The notes: generated from the letters alone by a model not told the origin. A stretch of 64,000 nt of DNA from RGIG5612 sp045616165 (GCA_045616165.1 JAZLGF010000013.1:186001-250000); one strand, 5' to 3'; positions 17,085 to 26,279 are shown, counted from the stretch's first letter. Translations and numbers: made by a program.

Positions 17085-18284
17085 TTGAAAAAAGTCGCAG
17101 TTATTGGCGCGGGCCCGGCCGGAATGATGGCCGCTATCACAGCAGCAAAAAACGGTGCGAGTGTTACGCTATATGAGAAAAATGAAAAACTAGGAAAAAA
17201 ATTATTTATAACCGGAAAAGGCAGATGTAATTTAACGAACGCATGCAATATTTCCGATTTTTTTGAAAACGTTCCAAGAAATTCCAAGTTCCTTTTTAGT
17301 GCAGTGAATTCGTTTACTAATGAAGACACATGCACTTTTTTTGAAGAAAATGGTCTAAAACTTAAAGAAGAAAGAGGAAAAAGAATTTTTCCTGTATCTG
17401 ATAAATCTTCTGATGTTATTAAAACATTAGAAAATCTTTTAATTAAAAATCATGTTAAAATTAAATTAAATCATAAAATCAATGATTTAGAAAAAATCGA
17501 TGCTGATTGTATAATTATTGCAACAGGTGGACTTTCATACCCATCTACTGGCTCAACAGGTGATGGATATATTTTTGCAAAAGGAATTGGACATAATATT
17601 AATAATCCGATACCTTCACTTGTTCCAATTATTTGCAAAGATATTTTTATTAAAGATTTAGAAGGCCTTTCACTAAAAAACGTTAAAGCAGTTGTAAAAG
17701 AAAACGGCAAAATAATACATGAAGATTTTGGCGAGATGATTTTTACTAGTAATGGAGTCAGCGGACCATTAATTTTGACAATATCAAGTATTATTGGCAG
17801 AAAGTTATATGAAAATAAGAATGAATATACATTACATCTTGATTTAAAAAATGCACTAAGTTTTGAACAACTTGATAATCGCATATTAAGAGATTTTAAA
17901 GAAAATCAAAATAAAGAATTTAAGAATGCAATTTCAAAATTATTACCGAATAAGTTAATTCCTGTTATTATAGATTTAAGCAATATTGATCCTTTTAAGA
18001 AAGTAAATTTGATTACAAAAGAAGAAAGATTGAATTTTGTTTCTTTACTTAAAAATTTCACATTAAATATTGAAAAATTAGCTGATTTTAATCAAGCAGT
18101 AATAACTCAAGGCGGAATTAATATAAAAGAAATTAATCCAAAGACGATGCAATCTAAACTTAATGAGAAAATATATTTTGCTGGAGAAGTTTTAGATGTT
18201 GATGCTTTTACAGGAGGCTTTAATTTACAAATTGCATTTTCAACGGGATATGCGGCAGGCAAGGCTGCATCACAAATTAATTAA
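17085..18284 (+). CDS. HI0933-family FAD-dependent oxidoreductase (aminoacetone oxidase/BaiN type)
   Basis: A 399-residue flavoprotein of the YhiN/HI0933 family. An N-terminal dinucleotide-binding loop GAGPAGMMAA (8-17), the family segment KKLFITGKGRCNLTN, IATGG in the middle and a C-terminal FAD motif near AGEVLDVDAFTGGFNLQIAFSTG are all present. Family members include BaiN, linked to bile acid reduction in one gut Clostridium, but most are uncharacterised and that function should not be assumed. The TTG start at 17085 is supported by GGAG at 17073-17076. The gene lies between scpB and cmk, a common clostridial neighbourhood. It should be cytosolic. Confidence 0.9.
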   Translation: MKKVAVIGAGPAGMMAAITAAKNGASVTLYEKNEKLGKKLFITGKGRCNLTNACNISDFFENVPRNSKFLFSAVNSFTNEDTCTFFEENGLKLKEERGKRIFPVSDKSSDVIKTLENLLIKNHVKIKLNHKINDLEKIDADCIIIATGGLSYPSTGSTGDGYIFAKGIGHNINNPIPSLVPIICKDIFIKDLEGLSLKNVKAVVKENGKIIHEDFGEMIFTSNGVSGPLILTISSIIGRKLYENKNEYTLHLDLKNALSFEQLDNRILRDFKENQNKEFKNAISKLLPNKLIPVIIDLSNIDPFKKVNLITKEERLNFVSLLKNFTLNIEKLADFNQAVITQGGINIKEINPKTMQSKLNEKIYFAGEVLDVDAFTGGFNLQIAFSTGYAAGKAASQIN

Positions 18285-18298
18285 TACAGGAGAATAAC

Positions 18299-18961
18299 AT
18301 GAAACAAATAGCATTAGACGGTCCTGCAGGCGCAGGAAAAAGCACAATAGCAAAAGAAATTTCAAAAAAATTAGATTTTATGTATGTTGATACAGGAGCT
18401 ATGTATAGAACAATTGCACTTTATTGTATTAATAAAAATGCTAATTTAGATGATGAAGAAATAATTTCTAAATTATGTATGGAAGCTCCTATTAAAATTA
18501 CTTATGAAGATGGTGTTCAGCATATGTATCTTGAAGGTGAAGATGTTAGCAATTTAATTAGAACTGAGCAAGTAAGTAAAGCCGCTTCTGATATTTCTAA
18601 ATTTGGAATTGTTAGAACTCGTCTTGTGGCTATGCAACAACAATTAGGCGAAGAATATAATGTTATTATGGATGGAAGAGATATTGGCACAGTAGTACTT
18701 CCTAATGCTTCGCTTAAAATTTTCCTCACAGCATCTTCTTTAGTTAGAGCACAAAGAAGATGTGATGAATACAAAGAAAAAGGCTTAGAAGCCGATTTAG
18801 AGGCTGTTAAGAAAGATATTGAACAAAGAGATTATAATGATAGTCATAGAGCAATTTCACCGCTTAAGAAAGCAGATGATGCTATAGAAGTTGATACATC
18901 CAATATGGGAATAGAAGAGGTAGTAGAAACAGTAATTAAACTTTATGAAAAGGTTAAATAA
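18299..18961 (+). CDS. cmk: Cytidylate kinase
   Basis: A 220-residue CMP/dCMP kinase of normal length. It shows the P-loop GPAGAGKST (8-16), DTGAMYR for nucleotide binding, DGRDIGTVV for CMP recognition and the lid region RAQRRCDEY. It makes CDP from CMP for RNA, DNA and phospholipid synthesis. The start has AGGAG about 6 bases upstream. Its stop overlaps the ispH start by one base (TAATG), and the order cmk-ispH-S1 protein is classical in Clostridia. Confidence 0.97.
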   Translation: MKQIALDGPAGAGKSTIAKEISKKLDFMYVDTGAMYRTIALYCINKNANLDDEEIISKLCMEAPIKITYEDGVQHMYLEGEDVSNLIRTEQVSKAASDISKFGIVRTRLVAMQQQLGEEYNVIMDGRDIGTVVLPNASLKIFLTASSLVRAQRRCDEYKEKGLEADLEAVKKDIEQRDYNDSHRAISPLKKADDAIEVDTSNMGIEEVVETVIKLYEKVK

Positions 18962-19821
18962 TGGAAGTTGTTTTAGCTAAAAACGCAGGATTTTGCTTTG
19001 GTGTTGAAAGAGCAATTAATCTTGTTGAAAAAGAAATAAAAAAAGAAAAAGGAAAGCACAAAATTTTTACTTATGGACCAATAATCCATAATGATGTTGT
19101 TGTTAAAGACTTCGAAAATAAAGGAGTTTATAGCATAGAAGGCATTGATAATATTAAAAATGTAAAAGGAAATGTGCTTGTTATAAGGTCTCATGGAGCC
19201 GAAAAAAAGGTTTATGAAGAGGCTAAAAAAAATGATGTAATTATTGTCGATGCAACATGTCCATTTGTTAGCAAAATACATGATATTGTTGCTAAAGAAA
19301 GCGCTAATGGTAAAGAAATAATTATTATTGGAGATAAGGAACATCCTGAGGTAAAAGGTATCTTTGGATGGGTTGACGGAAAGGCTACAGTTATCAAAAA
19401 TGAAGATGAAGCGTTAGGCTTTGAAACTGATGATAATTCTTCGATTTGTCTTGTTTCTCAGACCACTTTTAACTTGTCAAAGTTTCAATCTTTGGTTGAA
19501 ATAATAAGCAAAAAAGGGTATGATATAAATGTTATTAATACTATATGCAGTGCTACTCAGACACGCCAAAAAGAAGCGGAGTCTGTTGCTAAGTGTGTTG
19601 ATAAAATGATTGTTATCGGAGATCCAAAAAGTTCTAACACACGTAAATTATTCGAAATCTGCAAAAAGTATTGTAATGATACTTACTATATTCAGTCACT
19701 TAAAGATTTGGATACCGCCAATCTGCAAGAAACGCGTAGTGTAGGTATAACAGCGGGGGCATCAACCCCAAATAATATTATCCAGGAGGTTTTTCTTAAT
19801 GTCAGAAGAAAAAAGCTTTGA
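18961..19821 (+). CDS. ispH: 4-hydroxy-3-methylbut-2-enyl diphosphate reductase
   Basis: A 286-residue IspH, the last step of the MEP isoprenoid pathway, yielding IPP and DMAPP. The three [4Fe-4S] ligands are C12, C100 and C196, with the catalytic glutamate of the EHPE segment at E130 and the expected SSNT motif. In many Clostridia this gene is fused to the ribosomal S1 gene; here the two are separate but overlap by 23 bases (19799-19821) in different frames, so they are probably translationally coupled. The electrons needed likely come from ferredoxin, consistent with NifJ and AOR in the same window. Confidence 0.97.
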   Translation: MEVVLAKNAGFCFGVERAINLVEKEIKKEKGKHKIFTYGPIIHNDVVVKDFENKGVYSIEGIDNIKNVKGNVLVIRSHGAEKKVYEEAKKNDVIIVDATCPFVSKIHDIVAKESANGKEIIIIGDKEHPEVKGIFGWVDGKATVIKNEDEALGFETDDNSSICLVSQTTFNLSKFQSLVEIISKKGYDINVINTICSATQTRQKEAESVAKCVDKMIVIGDPKSSNTRKLFEICKKYCNDTYYIQSLKDLDTANLQETRSVGITAGASTPNNIIQEVFLNVRRKKL

Positions 19822-21226
19822 GCAAATGATTGATGAATCAATCAAAACAATTCATTCGGGGGAGATCGTAGATGGTACTGTTATATCTGTTAAACCAGAT
19901 GAGATAGTTCTTAATATCGGATATAAGTCTGATGGAATTATCACTAAGTCAGAGTATTCAAATGATTCAGATTTAGATCTTACTACTGTTGTTAGTGTCG
20001 GCGATACACTCGAAGTAAAAATCTTAAAAGTAAATGATGGTGATGGCCAAGTAGCTCTTAGCTACAAACGTATTAGCGAAGAAAAAGCTAATAAAGCAGT
20101 TGAAGAAGCATACAACAACAAAGAAGTTATCACTGTTAAAGTTGAAAAGATTACGACAGGTGGACTTATTTGTGCTTTTCAGGCTGCGAAGGTATTTGTA
20201 CCTGCCAGTTTAGTATCTGATGTATTTGAAAAAGACTTAAACAAATACTTAGACCAAGATATTGAAGTAATCATTACTGAATTTAATCCTCGTAAGAGAA
20301 GAGTTATTGGTAATAGAAGAAAACTAATTTTAGCTTCTAAAAATGAAAGAGCTAAAGAACTTCTTGAAACACTTCAGCCTAATGATATTGTTGAAGGAGA
20401 AGTTAAATCTGTTACTGCTTTTGGTGCATTTGTTGATTTAGGCGGAGTTGATGGTCTTCTTCATATTTCTGAAATGAGTTGGGGAAGAATTAATACACCT
20501 AAAGATGCTTTCCATAATGGCGATAAAGTTAGAGTATTTATTAAGTCAATTGAAGACGGAAAGATTGCACTTAGTTGTAAATTCCCAGATCAAAATCCAT
20601 GGGTTATTGCTAAAGAAAAATATGCCCCAGGTACAGTTGTTAAAGGTAAAATTGCTAGAATGGCTGAATTTGGAGCTTTCATTGAATTAGAACCAGGTAT
20701 TGATGCACTTCTTCATGTTTCACAAATTTCTAAAAAACATGTTAAGAAACCTTCTGATATCTTAAAAGTTGGTCAGGAAATTGATGCTAAGGTTGTTGAT
20801 TTTAAAGAAGATGAAAAGAAAATTAGCTTAAGCCGTAGAGACTTTGAAGATGATTTAGTTCCTGATGATTATGTTAGTGAAGTAAAAGAAGCTGTTAAAG
20901 AAAAAGCTAATGAAGTAAAAGAAGCTGCTGAAGCTAAAGCAGAAGAAGTTAAAGAAGCTGCTGAATCTAAAGCAGAAGAAGTTAAAGAAGCTGTTGTAGA
21001 AAAAGCCGCTGAAGTAAAAGAAGCCGCTGAAGCTAAGGTAGAAGAACTTAAAGAAGCTGCTGAAACTAAGGTAGAAGAACTTAAAGAAGCCGCTGAAACT
21101 AAGGTAGAAGAACTTAAAGAAGCCGCTGAAGCTAAAGTAGAAGAAGTAAAAGAAGCTGCTTTAGATAAAGCTTTAGAAAAAGTAGAAGAAATCAAAGAAG
21201 CTATTGAAGAAGCTCAAGACAAATAA
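19799..21226 (+). CDS. rpsA: 30S ribosomal protein S1 family, four S1 domains with repetitive Lys/Glu/Ala tail
   Basis: A 475-residue S1-type RNA-binding protein. Four S1 OB-fold domains lie at about 14-85, 105-175, 190-262 and 274-352, the last two being the most canonical (TAFGAFVDLGGVDGLLHISEMS). From residue 361 the sequence becomes nine 11-residue repeats of the type EVKEAAEAKAE, then a short helical end. The tail is strongly charged, has no aromatic residues and should form one long helix. The domains fit the four-domain S1 of Firmicutes; the tail is lineage-specific. The start is supported by CCAGGAGGT inside ispH. It aids mRNA handling on the ribosome, though in Firmicutes such proteins may not be obligatory ribosome components. 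Confidence 0.93.
   Translation: MSEEKSFEQMIDESIKTIHSGEIVDGTVISVKPDEIVLNIGYKSDGIITKSEYSNDSDLDLTTVVSVGDTLEVKILKVNDGDGQVALSYKRISEEKANKAVEEAYNNKEVITVKVEKITTGGLICAFQAAKVFVPASLVSDVFEKDLNKYLDQDIEVIITEFNPRKRRVIGNRRKLILASKNERAKELLETLQPNDIVEGEVKSVTAFGAFVDLGGVDGLLHISEMSWGRINTPKDAFHNGDKVRVFIKSIEDGKIALSCKFPDQNPWVIAKEKYAPGTVVKGKIARMAEFGAFIELEPGIDALLHVSQISKKHVKKPSDILKVGQEIDAKVVDFKEDEKKISLSRRDFEDDLVPDDYVSEVKEAVKEKANEVKEAAEAKAEEVKEAAESKAEEVKEAVVEKAAEVKEAAEAKVEELKEAAETKVEELKEAAETKVEELKEAAEAKVEEVKEAALDKALEKVEEIKEAIEEAQDK
20879..21175 (+). repeat. Nine 33-bp tandem repeats in the S1 protein gene
   Basis: Nine in-frame units of 33 bases encode 11-residue repeats of consensus E-[VL]-K-E-A-A-E-[ATS]-K-[AV]-E. Neighbouring units, especially those around 21040-21140, are almost identical in DNA, pointing to recent expansion by slippage or recombination. 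The repeat number is likely to vary between strains. Confidence 0.92.
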
Positions 21227-21798
21227 TGAGAGTTATTGCAGGCAAAGCCAGGAGATTGTTATTAAAAACAACTCCTGGCTTAGATACAAGACCTACAATT
21301 GATAGGATTAAAGAGACTTTATTTAACATCATTAATCCATATATTCCAGGTTCTAACTTTTTAGACCTTTATAGTGGTTCAGGAAGTATCGGTATTGAAG
21401 CATTAAGCAGAGGCGCTAAATTTTGTGTTTTTGTTGATAATAGTTCAAAAGCGATTAATTGCATTAAAGATAATTTGAATTTTACCAAATTAGTTGATGA
21501 TGCATTAGTAATTCAAAAAAATGCTATAAGTGCGATAAATGAATTATCTATATGTAAGAATATTTTTGATATAGTATATATTGATCCACCTTATGAAGCA
21601 GGCTTAGAAGAAGACACGTTAAAAGCTCTTGCAAATTCTAAAATAATTAATGAGGACACGTTAATAATTGTAGAAGCAGGAAAAAATAACAAACTGGAAT
21701 TTATTGATAATTTGCCTTTTGTTATTGAAAGAGAAAAGGATTATAAAACTAACAAACATTATTTTTTAAGATTCGGAGAATCTATTAATGAAAACTAA
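21226..21798 (+). CDS. rsmD: 16S rRNA (guanine966-N2)-methyltransferase RsmD
   Basis: A 190-residue RsmD. The N-terminal MRVIAGKARR, the SAM-binding motif DLYSGSGSIG (47-56) and the catalytic DPPY (120-123) are all present. It methylates G966 of 16S rRNA. The start overlaps the stop of the S1 gene by one base, and the end overlaps coaD by 11 bases, the well-known rsmD-coaD pair. Confidence 0.96.
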   Translation: MRVIAGKARRLLLKTTPGLDTRPTIDRIKETLFNIINPYIPGSNFLDLYSGSGSIGIEALSRGAKFCVFVDNSSKAINCIKDNLNFTKLVDDALVIQKNAISAINELSICKNIFDIVYIDPPYEAGLEEDTLKALANSKIINEDTLIIVEAGKNNKLEFIDNLPFVIEREKDYKTNKHYFLRFGESINEN

Positions 21799-22270
21799 AG
21801 CTATTTATCCAGGTTCATTTGATCCAATTACTTTTGGACATTTAGATATTATTAAAAGAGCTTCGAAAAGTGTTGATACTTTAATAGTTGCTGTTTTAAT
21901 TAATAAAGACAAAACGGCTCTTTTTACTGTTGATGAACGTGTCCAAATGATTAATGATTTAGTAAAAGATTTTAGTAATGTAAAAGTACTTTCTTTTGAG
22001 GGCTTGTTAGTAGATTTTGTTAGAGAACAAAAAGCAAATTTCGTTATTAGAGGACTTAGAAACGGTTCTGATTTAGCTTACGAATTTCATATGGAAAAAA
22101 TAAATAAGGATATCTATTTTGATTTTGAATATATTTATTTTTCCGGTCATGGTAAATATGAACATGTTAGTTCATCATTAGTTAAAGAATTAGCATTTTT
22201 TGGAGCAGATATATCAACTATGGTTCCAAAAAGTGTTGCTAAGAAAGTTATAAAAAAGGTTAAACATTAG
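21788..22270 (+). CDS. coaD: Phosphopantetheine adenylyltransferase
   Basis: A 160-residue CoaD, the penultimate step of coenzyme A synthesis. Motifs are GSFDPITFGH (9-18, nucleotidyltransferase HxGH type), RGLRNGSD (88-95) and SSSLVKE (128-134). The stretch between the last two (IYFDFEYIYFSGHGKYEH) departs from the usual IETVFLMP-like sequence, but catalytic residues are kept. It overlaps rsmD and is followed by a coiled-coil protein gene, with AACTTTT between. Confidence 0.95.
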   Translation: MKTKAIYPGSFDPITFGHLDIIKRASKSVDTLIVAVLINKDKTALFTVDERVQMINDLVKDFSNVKVLSFEGLLVDFVREQKANFVIRGLRNGSDLAYEFHMEKINKDIYFDFEYIYFSGHGKYEHVSSSLVKELAFFGADISTMVPKSVAKKVIKKVKH

Positions 22271-22287
22271 TTATTGGAGAAACTTTT

Positions 22288-23046
22288 ATGAGTAAGATAG
22301 AAGAAATTATCGATGAAATTGAAGAGTATATTGATAATTGCAAATTTCAGCCTTTATCAAATTCCAAAATTATAGTTAATCGAGATGAGTTTGATGAATT
22401 GATTGCTGATCTTCGTTCTAATATTCCTGATGAAATTAAAAAGTATCAAAGGATTATTGCTAATCGTGATGCTATCTTAAAAGACGCACAAGATAAATCT
22501 GATGAGATGGTTAGAAAAGCTAACGAGATGACATCTACATTAGTTTCTGAACATGAAGTTATGCAACAAGCTTATCTTGAAGCAAATAAGGTTATTGAAG
22601 AAGCTACTGATAAAGCTAGTTCAATTTTGGATAATGCTACGCAGGAAGCTAATGCTGTTAAAGAAGCAGCAATTCAATATACAGATGATTCTCTTGCTAA
22701 GATTCAAGAGATTTTATCAAATTCTATTGAAGATATGACAGTTAAGTATGACGCAATTATTCGTTCACTTGAATCAAACTTAGATGTTACAACTCAAAAT
22801 AGAAAATCTCTTCATGAAACACCTACTAAAGGAAATGATCCTAGAGAACGTGACGAATCCTATGATGAATATGATTCATATTACGAATCTCCATACGATG
22901 AAGTTGAACAAGATTTTTCAGAAATGACAATTGAAGATGCTTTGAACGAAGGAAATATTGACTATGAAGCGTATAGTAATCAAATGCAGGAGTTGTCTCC
23001 GGATGAAGGTTTTCAATCTTTCGACCTAAATATAAATGATTTTTAA
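22288..23046 (+). CDS. Coiled-coil protein of unknown function (ATP synthase subunit B/H-like helix)
   Basis: A 252-residue, strongly acidic protein without signal peptide. Residues about 50-160 are a long, alanine- and charge-rich helix with heptad character that resembles V-type ATPase subunit H or DivIVA-like coiled coils. The last 80 residues are low-complexity, rich in Asp, Glu, Tyr and Ser, and probably disordered. Similar genes often sit after coaD in Lachnospiraceae, but I cannot assign a function; a structural or cell-division role is a guess. The gene ends at a terminator at 23053. Confidence 0.7.
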   Translation: MSKIEEIIDEIEEYIDNCKFQPLSNSKIIVNRDEFDELIADLRSNIPDEIKKYQRIIANRDAILKDAQDKSDEMVRKANEMTSTLVSEHEVMQQAYLEANKVIEEATDKASSILDNATQEANAVKEAAIQYTDDSLAKIQEILSNSIEDMTVKYDAIIRSLESNLDVTTQNRKSLHETPTKGNDPRERDESYDEYDSYYESPYDEVEQDFSEMTIEDALNEGNIDYEAYSNQMQELSPDEGFQSFDLNINDF

Positions 23047-23052
23047 TATAGG

Positions 23053-23080
23053 CGCCAGGTTATAAAAACCTGGCGATTTT
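23053..23080 (+). terminator. Terminator after the coiled-coil gene
   Basis: A perfect 9-bp stem CGCCAGGTT / AACCTGGCG (23053-23061 and 23067-23075) with loop ATAAA is followed by ATTTT. The T run is short. The next gene starts only 6 bases later, at 23086, so partial read-through is likely. Confidence 0.75.
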
Positions 23081-23085
23081 ACATT

Positions 23086-23883
23086 ATGAGAATACTTAAT
23101 ATAGCTAGTGGTAGTTCGGGAAACTGCACATACATAGGAACAGATAATACACATATTCTAATTGATACAGGTATCAGCAAAAAAAGAATTATAGAAGGTC
23201 TTAATTATGCTGATGTTAGCATAGATGATATTAGTGCAATTTTAATTACACATGAACATATAGATCATATTCAATCTTTAGGAATTATAGAAAGAAAAAA
23301 CGAAATTCCTATATATGCAACTAAAGGAACAATTGACGGAATAAAAAATTGTTCCTCGATAAAAGATTTTAATTATGAAATGTTTCATGTGATTAATGAA
23401 GATTGTCCATTCAGTATTAATGATATTAATTTCACCGCTTTAAAAACATCACACGATGCAAATCAGAGTGTTTGTTTTAAGTTTGAAAATTTAAAAAAGA
23501 CTGGCGCAATTGTTACGGATTTAGGATTATATGATGATTATTTAATTAATAATCTAACTGACTTACAATTTTTAATGCTTGAGTCAAATCACGACGTTAG
23601 AATGCTTGAAGTTGGCCCTTATCCTTATCCTTTAAAACAAAGAATTTTAGGCGCTAAAGGGCATCTTTCAAATGAAAGTGCTGGACAATTTTTAGACAAA
23701 ATTTTGAACGATAATATTAATGAAATTATATTAGGCCATTTAAGCAGAGAAAATAATACTAAAGATTTAGCTAAGCTTGCCATCATGAATGAAATTGATG
23801 CGTCAACCTCAAAATATAAATCAGATGATTTTAAAATTGATATTGCACATCATGATAGCTATTCTGAAATTGTAGAATTTTAG
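23086..23883 (+). CDS. MBL-fold metallo-hydrolase, YycJ/WalJ-like
   Basis: A 265-residue metallo-beta-lactamase-fold protein. The N-terminus LNIASGSSGNC with DTG nearby and the metal motif HEHIDH (56-61) match the WalJ/YycJ group, which are predicted nucleases or phosphodiesterases linked to the cell cycle and cell wall in Firmicutes. Further metal ligands are in TSHDA, TDLG and GHLS. No ribosome binding site is clear, because the start lies right after the terminator stem. The substrate is unknown. It may be co-transcribed with tmcAL 15 bases downstream. Confidence 0.88.
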   Translation: MRILNIASGSSGNCTYIGTDNTHILIDTGISKKRIIEGLNYADVSIDDISAILITHEHIDHIQSLGIIERKNEIPIYATKGTIDGIKNCSSIKDFNYEMFHVINEDCPFSINDINFTALKTSHDANQSVCFKFENLKKTGAIVTDLGLYDDYLINNLTDLQFLMLESNHDVRMLEVGPYPYPLKQRILGAKGHLSNESAGQFLDKILNDNINEIILGHLSRENNTKDLAKLAIMNEIDASTSKYKSDDFKIDIAHHDSYSEIVEF

Positions 23884-23898
23884 AAAGAAAGGAATGCT

Positions 23899-25185
23899 AT
23901 GAAAGTTACAGGAATTATTGCAGAATATAATCCATTCCATAATGGTCACGAATATCATTTAAGCGAAACGAGGAAAAGATTAAAGAGTGATTATATAGTG
24001 GTAGTTATGAGTGGTAACTATGTTCAAAGAGGTGCGCCAACAATTATCGACAAATATGCTAGAACTCAAATGGTTTTAGAAGCTGGTGCTGATTTAGTTT
24101 TAGAACTTCCTACATGTTTTGCTACAGCTAGTGCAGAATATTTTGCATATGGTGGTGTTGCTATATTAGATAAACTAAATATTGTTGATAATTTATGTTT
24201 TGGAACAGAAAGCTTAGATAAAATCAACCCTGATGTTTCAACCTCTGAGCAGGAAATTGCAGCGGATGATATTACTGATCAATTCAGAAAAATTGCGGAC
24301 TTATTAGTAGATGAACCAGAAGAATTTAAGAGTATTTTAAGAGAAGGATTAAAAGAAGGTCTATCGCATGCTGCGGCTAGAAGCAAAGCTGTTGGTAAAA
24401 TTCTAGGCGAAGAATATGTTACTGTTATGGAAACATCTAATAATATTTTAGGTGTTGAATATTTAAAAGCTTTAAGAAAACTTGGTAGCAATATTGAGCC
24501 TGAGCCTATTGCAAGAAGATTAAGTTCACATAACGATAAATCTGTTAATGAAGGATTTTCTTCTGCAAGTGCTATTCGTAATGCTATTTATAATAAATAT
24601 GATATGAATTCACTTTCAAGTACCGTTCCAGATTATTCATTAGATATTTTAATGGATAGATATTTAGTAAGTTTTCCAATTTTTAGAGATGACTTTTCAC
24701 TTATTATTGGAGCTGAGTTATTAAAAGCTAAAGAACCAAGAGACTTAAAGAAATTCTTTGGTGTTTCCGAAGATCTTTCAAATAGAATATTTAATTTAAG
24801 AAATGATTATAAAAACTTTGCTGAGTTTAGAGATTTAATAGCAACAAAGAATATAACAAAAGCAACAGTGAGTAGAGCTCTTATGCATATAGCTTTAGGT
24901 ATTACTGAAAACGATATGAATGAACTTTATAGTGCAGATATGATTAAATGTGTTAATGTTTTGGGATTTAGAAAACAATCAGGCGATATATTTACAGAAA
25001 TAAAGAAAAAATCCGATTTGAAGCTTATTACAAAGCTTTCTGATGCAGTTAAAAATCCTGAAACATGTTCAGATAAGATGCTTTTGCAAAATATTTCAGC
25101 TGATGAGATGTATAGGATGGTTGCAATGAATAAATTTGATTCAGAACTTAAAAATCCTTATACGCAAGGTGTTGTAATTATTTAA
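23899..25185 (+). CDS. tmcAL: tRNA(Met) cytidine acetate ligase
   Basis: A 428-residue TmcAL (YlbM), which uses ATP and free acetate to make N4-acetylcytidine at the wobble base of elongator tRNA-Met. The N-terminal nucleotidyltransferase-like signature is clear: GIIAEYNPFHNGH (5-17) followed by VVVMSGNYVQRGAP. The length fits the family. The start has GAAAGGAATG upstream. Its neighbours pta and ackA govern acetyl-phosphate and acetate, its own substrate pool, which makes the position meaningful even though a promoter separates them. Its last bases contain the -35 element of the pta promoter. Confidence 0.93.
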   Translation: MKVTGIIAEYNPFHNGHEYHLSETRKRLKSDYIVVVMSGNYVQRGAPTIIDKYARTQMVLEAGADLVLELPTCFATASAEYFAYGGVAILDKLNIVDNLCFGTESLDKINPDVSTSEQEIAADDITDQFRKIADLLVDEPEEFKSILREGLKEGLSHAAARSKAVGKILGEEYVTVMETSNNILGVEYLKALRKLGSNIEPEPIARRLSSHNDKSVNEGFSSASAIRNAIYNKYDMNSLSSTVPDYSLDILMDRYLVSFPIFRDDFSLIIGAELLKAKEPRDLKKFFGVSEDLSNRIFNLRNDYKNFAEFRDLIATKNITKATVSRALMHIALGITENDMNELYSADMIKCVNVLGFRKQSGDIFTEIKKKSDLKLITKLSDAVKNPETCSDKMLLQNISADEMYRMVAMNKFDSELKNPYTQGVVII

Positions 25186-25199
25186 ATTAGTACTATAAT
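25172..25199 (+). promoter_or_regulatory. Promoter of pta-ackA
   Basis: TTGTAA (25172-25177), within the end of tmcAL, and TATAAT (25194-25199) are 16 bases apart. Transcription should start near 25206, giving a leader of about 48 bases that ends in AGAGGTAG before the pta ATG. Confidence 0.6.
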
Positions 25200-25253
25200 T
25201 TGTTGTGGTATTAACAATTAATTTTATTAATAATAAGAAAAGAGGTAGTTAAA

Positions 25254-26255
25254 ATGGGTTTTATTGACAAGATGATTGAACAGGCAAAATCAGACAAAAA
25301 AACTATTGTTCTTCCAGAACCAATGGATAAAAGAACATTCGAAGCAGCTGAAAAGATTTTGAAATTGGATATTGCTAATTTAGTAATTATCGGAACACCT
25401 GAAGAAATTGAGGAAAATTCTAAAGGTTTTGATATTACAGGTGCAAAAATAGTTGATCCTTATAATGATCCAAATAAGCAAAAATATATTGATAAGTTTG
25501 TTGAACTTCGTGGTAGTAAAGGTGTTACACCTGAAAGTGCTAAAGAACAAATGGAAAAAGATTATATGTATTACGCATGTCTTATGTGTAAATGCGGTGA
25601 TGCTGATGGTGCTGTAAGCGGTGCATGTCACTCTACTGGAAATACAATTCGTCCAGCACTTCAATTACTTAAAACAAAACCAGGGATTAGCGGTGTATCA
25701 GGATTTTTTGCTGTTGAAGTTCCTAATTGCGAATTAGGTGAAAATGGTCTTTTTGTTTTTGCTGACTGTGCAGTAAACCCAGATAACGATGAAGATAAAA
25801 TGGCTGAGACAGCCGGTCTTTCTGCTGAAAGTTTTGAAACATTTATGGGCGCAAAAGCCAAAGTTGCACTTCTTAGTTTTTCAACAAAGGGCAGTGCTAA
25901 ACATGACAGAGTAACTATGGTTGCTAATGCTGCTGTTAAAGCTAAAGAAAAATTCCCACAATATGATATTGATGGCGAACTTCAACTTGATGCCGCTTTA
26001 GTTCCTGAAGTTGGTGAACTAAAAGCTCCAGATAGTAGCGTAGCTGGACATGCTAACACACTTATTTTCCCTGATTTAGAGTCAGGAAATATTGGATATA
26101 AACTTGTTCAACGTCTTGCAAAAGCTAATGCATATGGCCCAATTCTTCAAGGTCTTTCAATGCCTGTTAACGATTTAAGCCGTGGTTGCTACGCTGATGA
26201 TATTGTTGGTACTGTAGCTATTACTGCTGTTCAGGCTCAAAATGCTAGTAAATAA
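25254..26255 (+). CDS. pta: Phosphate acetyltransferase
   Basis: A 333-residue class I Pta, the short form without regulatory N-terminal domains, converting acetyl-CoA and phosphate to acetyl phosphate. The family signatures are clear: KKTIVLPEPMDKRTFEAA at the start, the central GxxDGAVSGACHSTGNTIRP region, and the C-terminal GPILQGLSMPVNDLSRG. It is followed 24 bases later by ackA; together they turn the acetyl-CoA from NifJ into acetate and ATP. The start has AGAGG 10 bases upstream. Confidence 0.97.
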   Translation: MGFIDKMIEQAKSDKKTIVLPEPMDKRTFEAAEKILKLDIANLVIIGTPEEIEENSKGFDITGAKIVDPYNDPNKQKYIDKFVELRGSKGVTPESAKEQMEKDYMYYACLMCKCGDADGAVSGACHSTGNTIRPALQLLKTKPGISGVSGFFAVEVPNCELGENGLFVFADCAVNPDNDEDKMAETAGLSAESFETFMGAKAKVALLSFSTKGSAKHDRVTMVANAAVKAKEKFPQYDIDGELQLDAALVPEVGELKAPDSSVAGHANTLIFPDLESGNIGYKLVQRLAKANAYGPILQGLSMPVNDLSRGCYADDIVGTVAITAVQAQNASK

Positions 26256-26279
26256 TATTTAAATAAAGGGGTATAAAAA

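Noticed and set aside
17085..18284. Calling the HI0933-family flavoprotein BaiN, a bile acid reductase
   Set aside because: The family is broad, and there are no bai genes nearby; only the family-level call is supported.
20879..21175. CRISPR array or other spaced repeat
   Set aside because: The 33-bp units are contiguous and in frame with no unique spacers; they encode protein repeats.
20869..21195. Reverse-strand open frame rich in Ser and Ala in the S1 tail
   Set aside because: It is the mirror of the 33-bp repeats; repetitive GAA/GCT codons give an open frame on the other strand by composition. No ribosome binding site or family match.
18961..21226. IspH-S1 fusion protein broken by a frameshift
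   Set aside because: Such fusions exist in Clostridia, but here both genes have normal ends and starts and the S1 gene has its own CCAGGAGGT site, so separate overlapping genes are the simpler reading.
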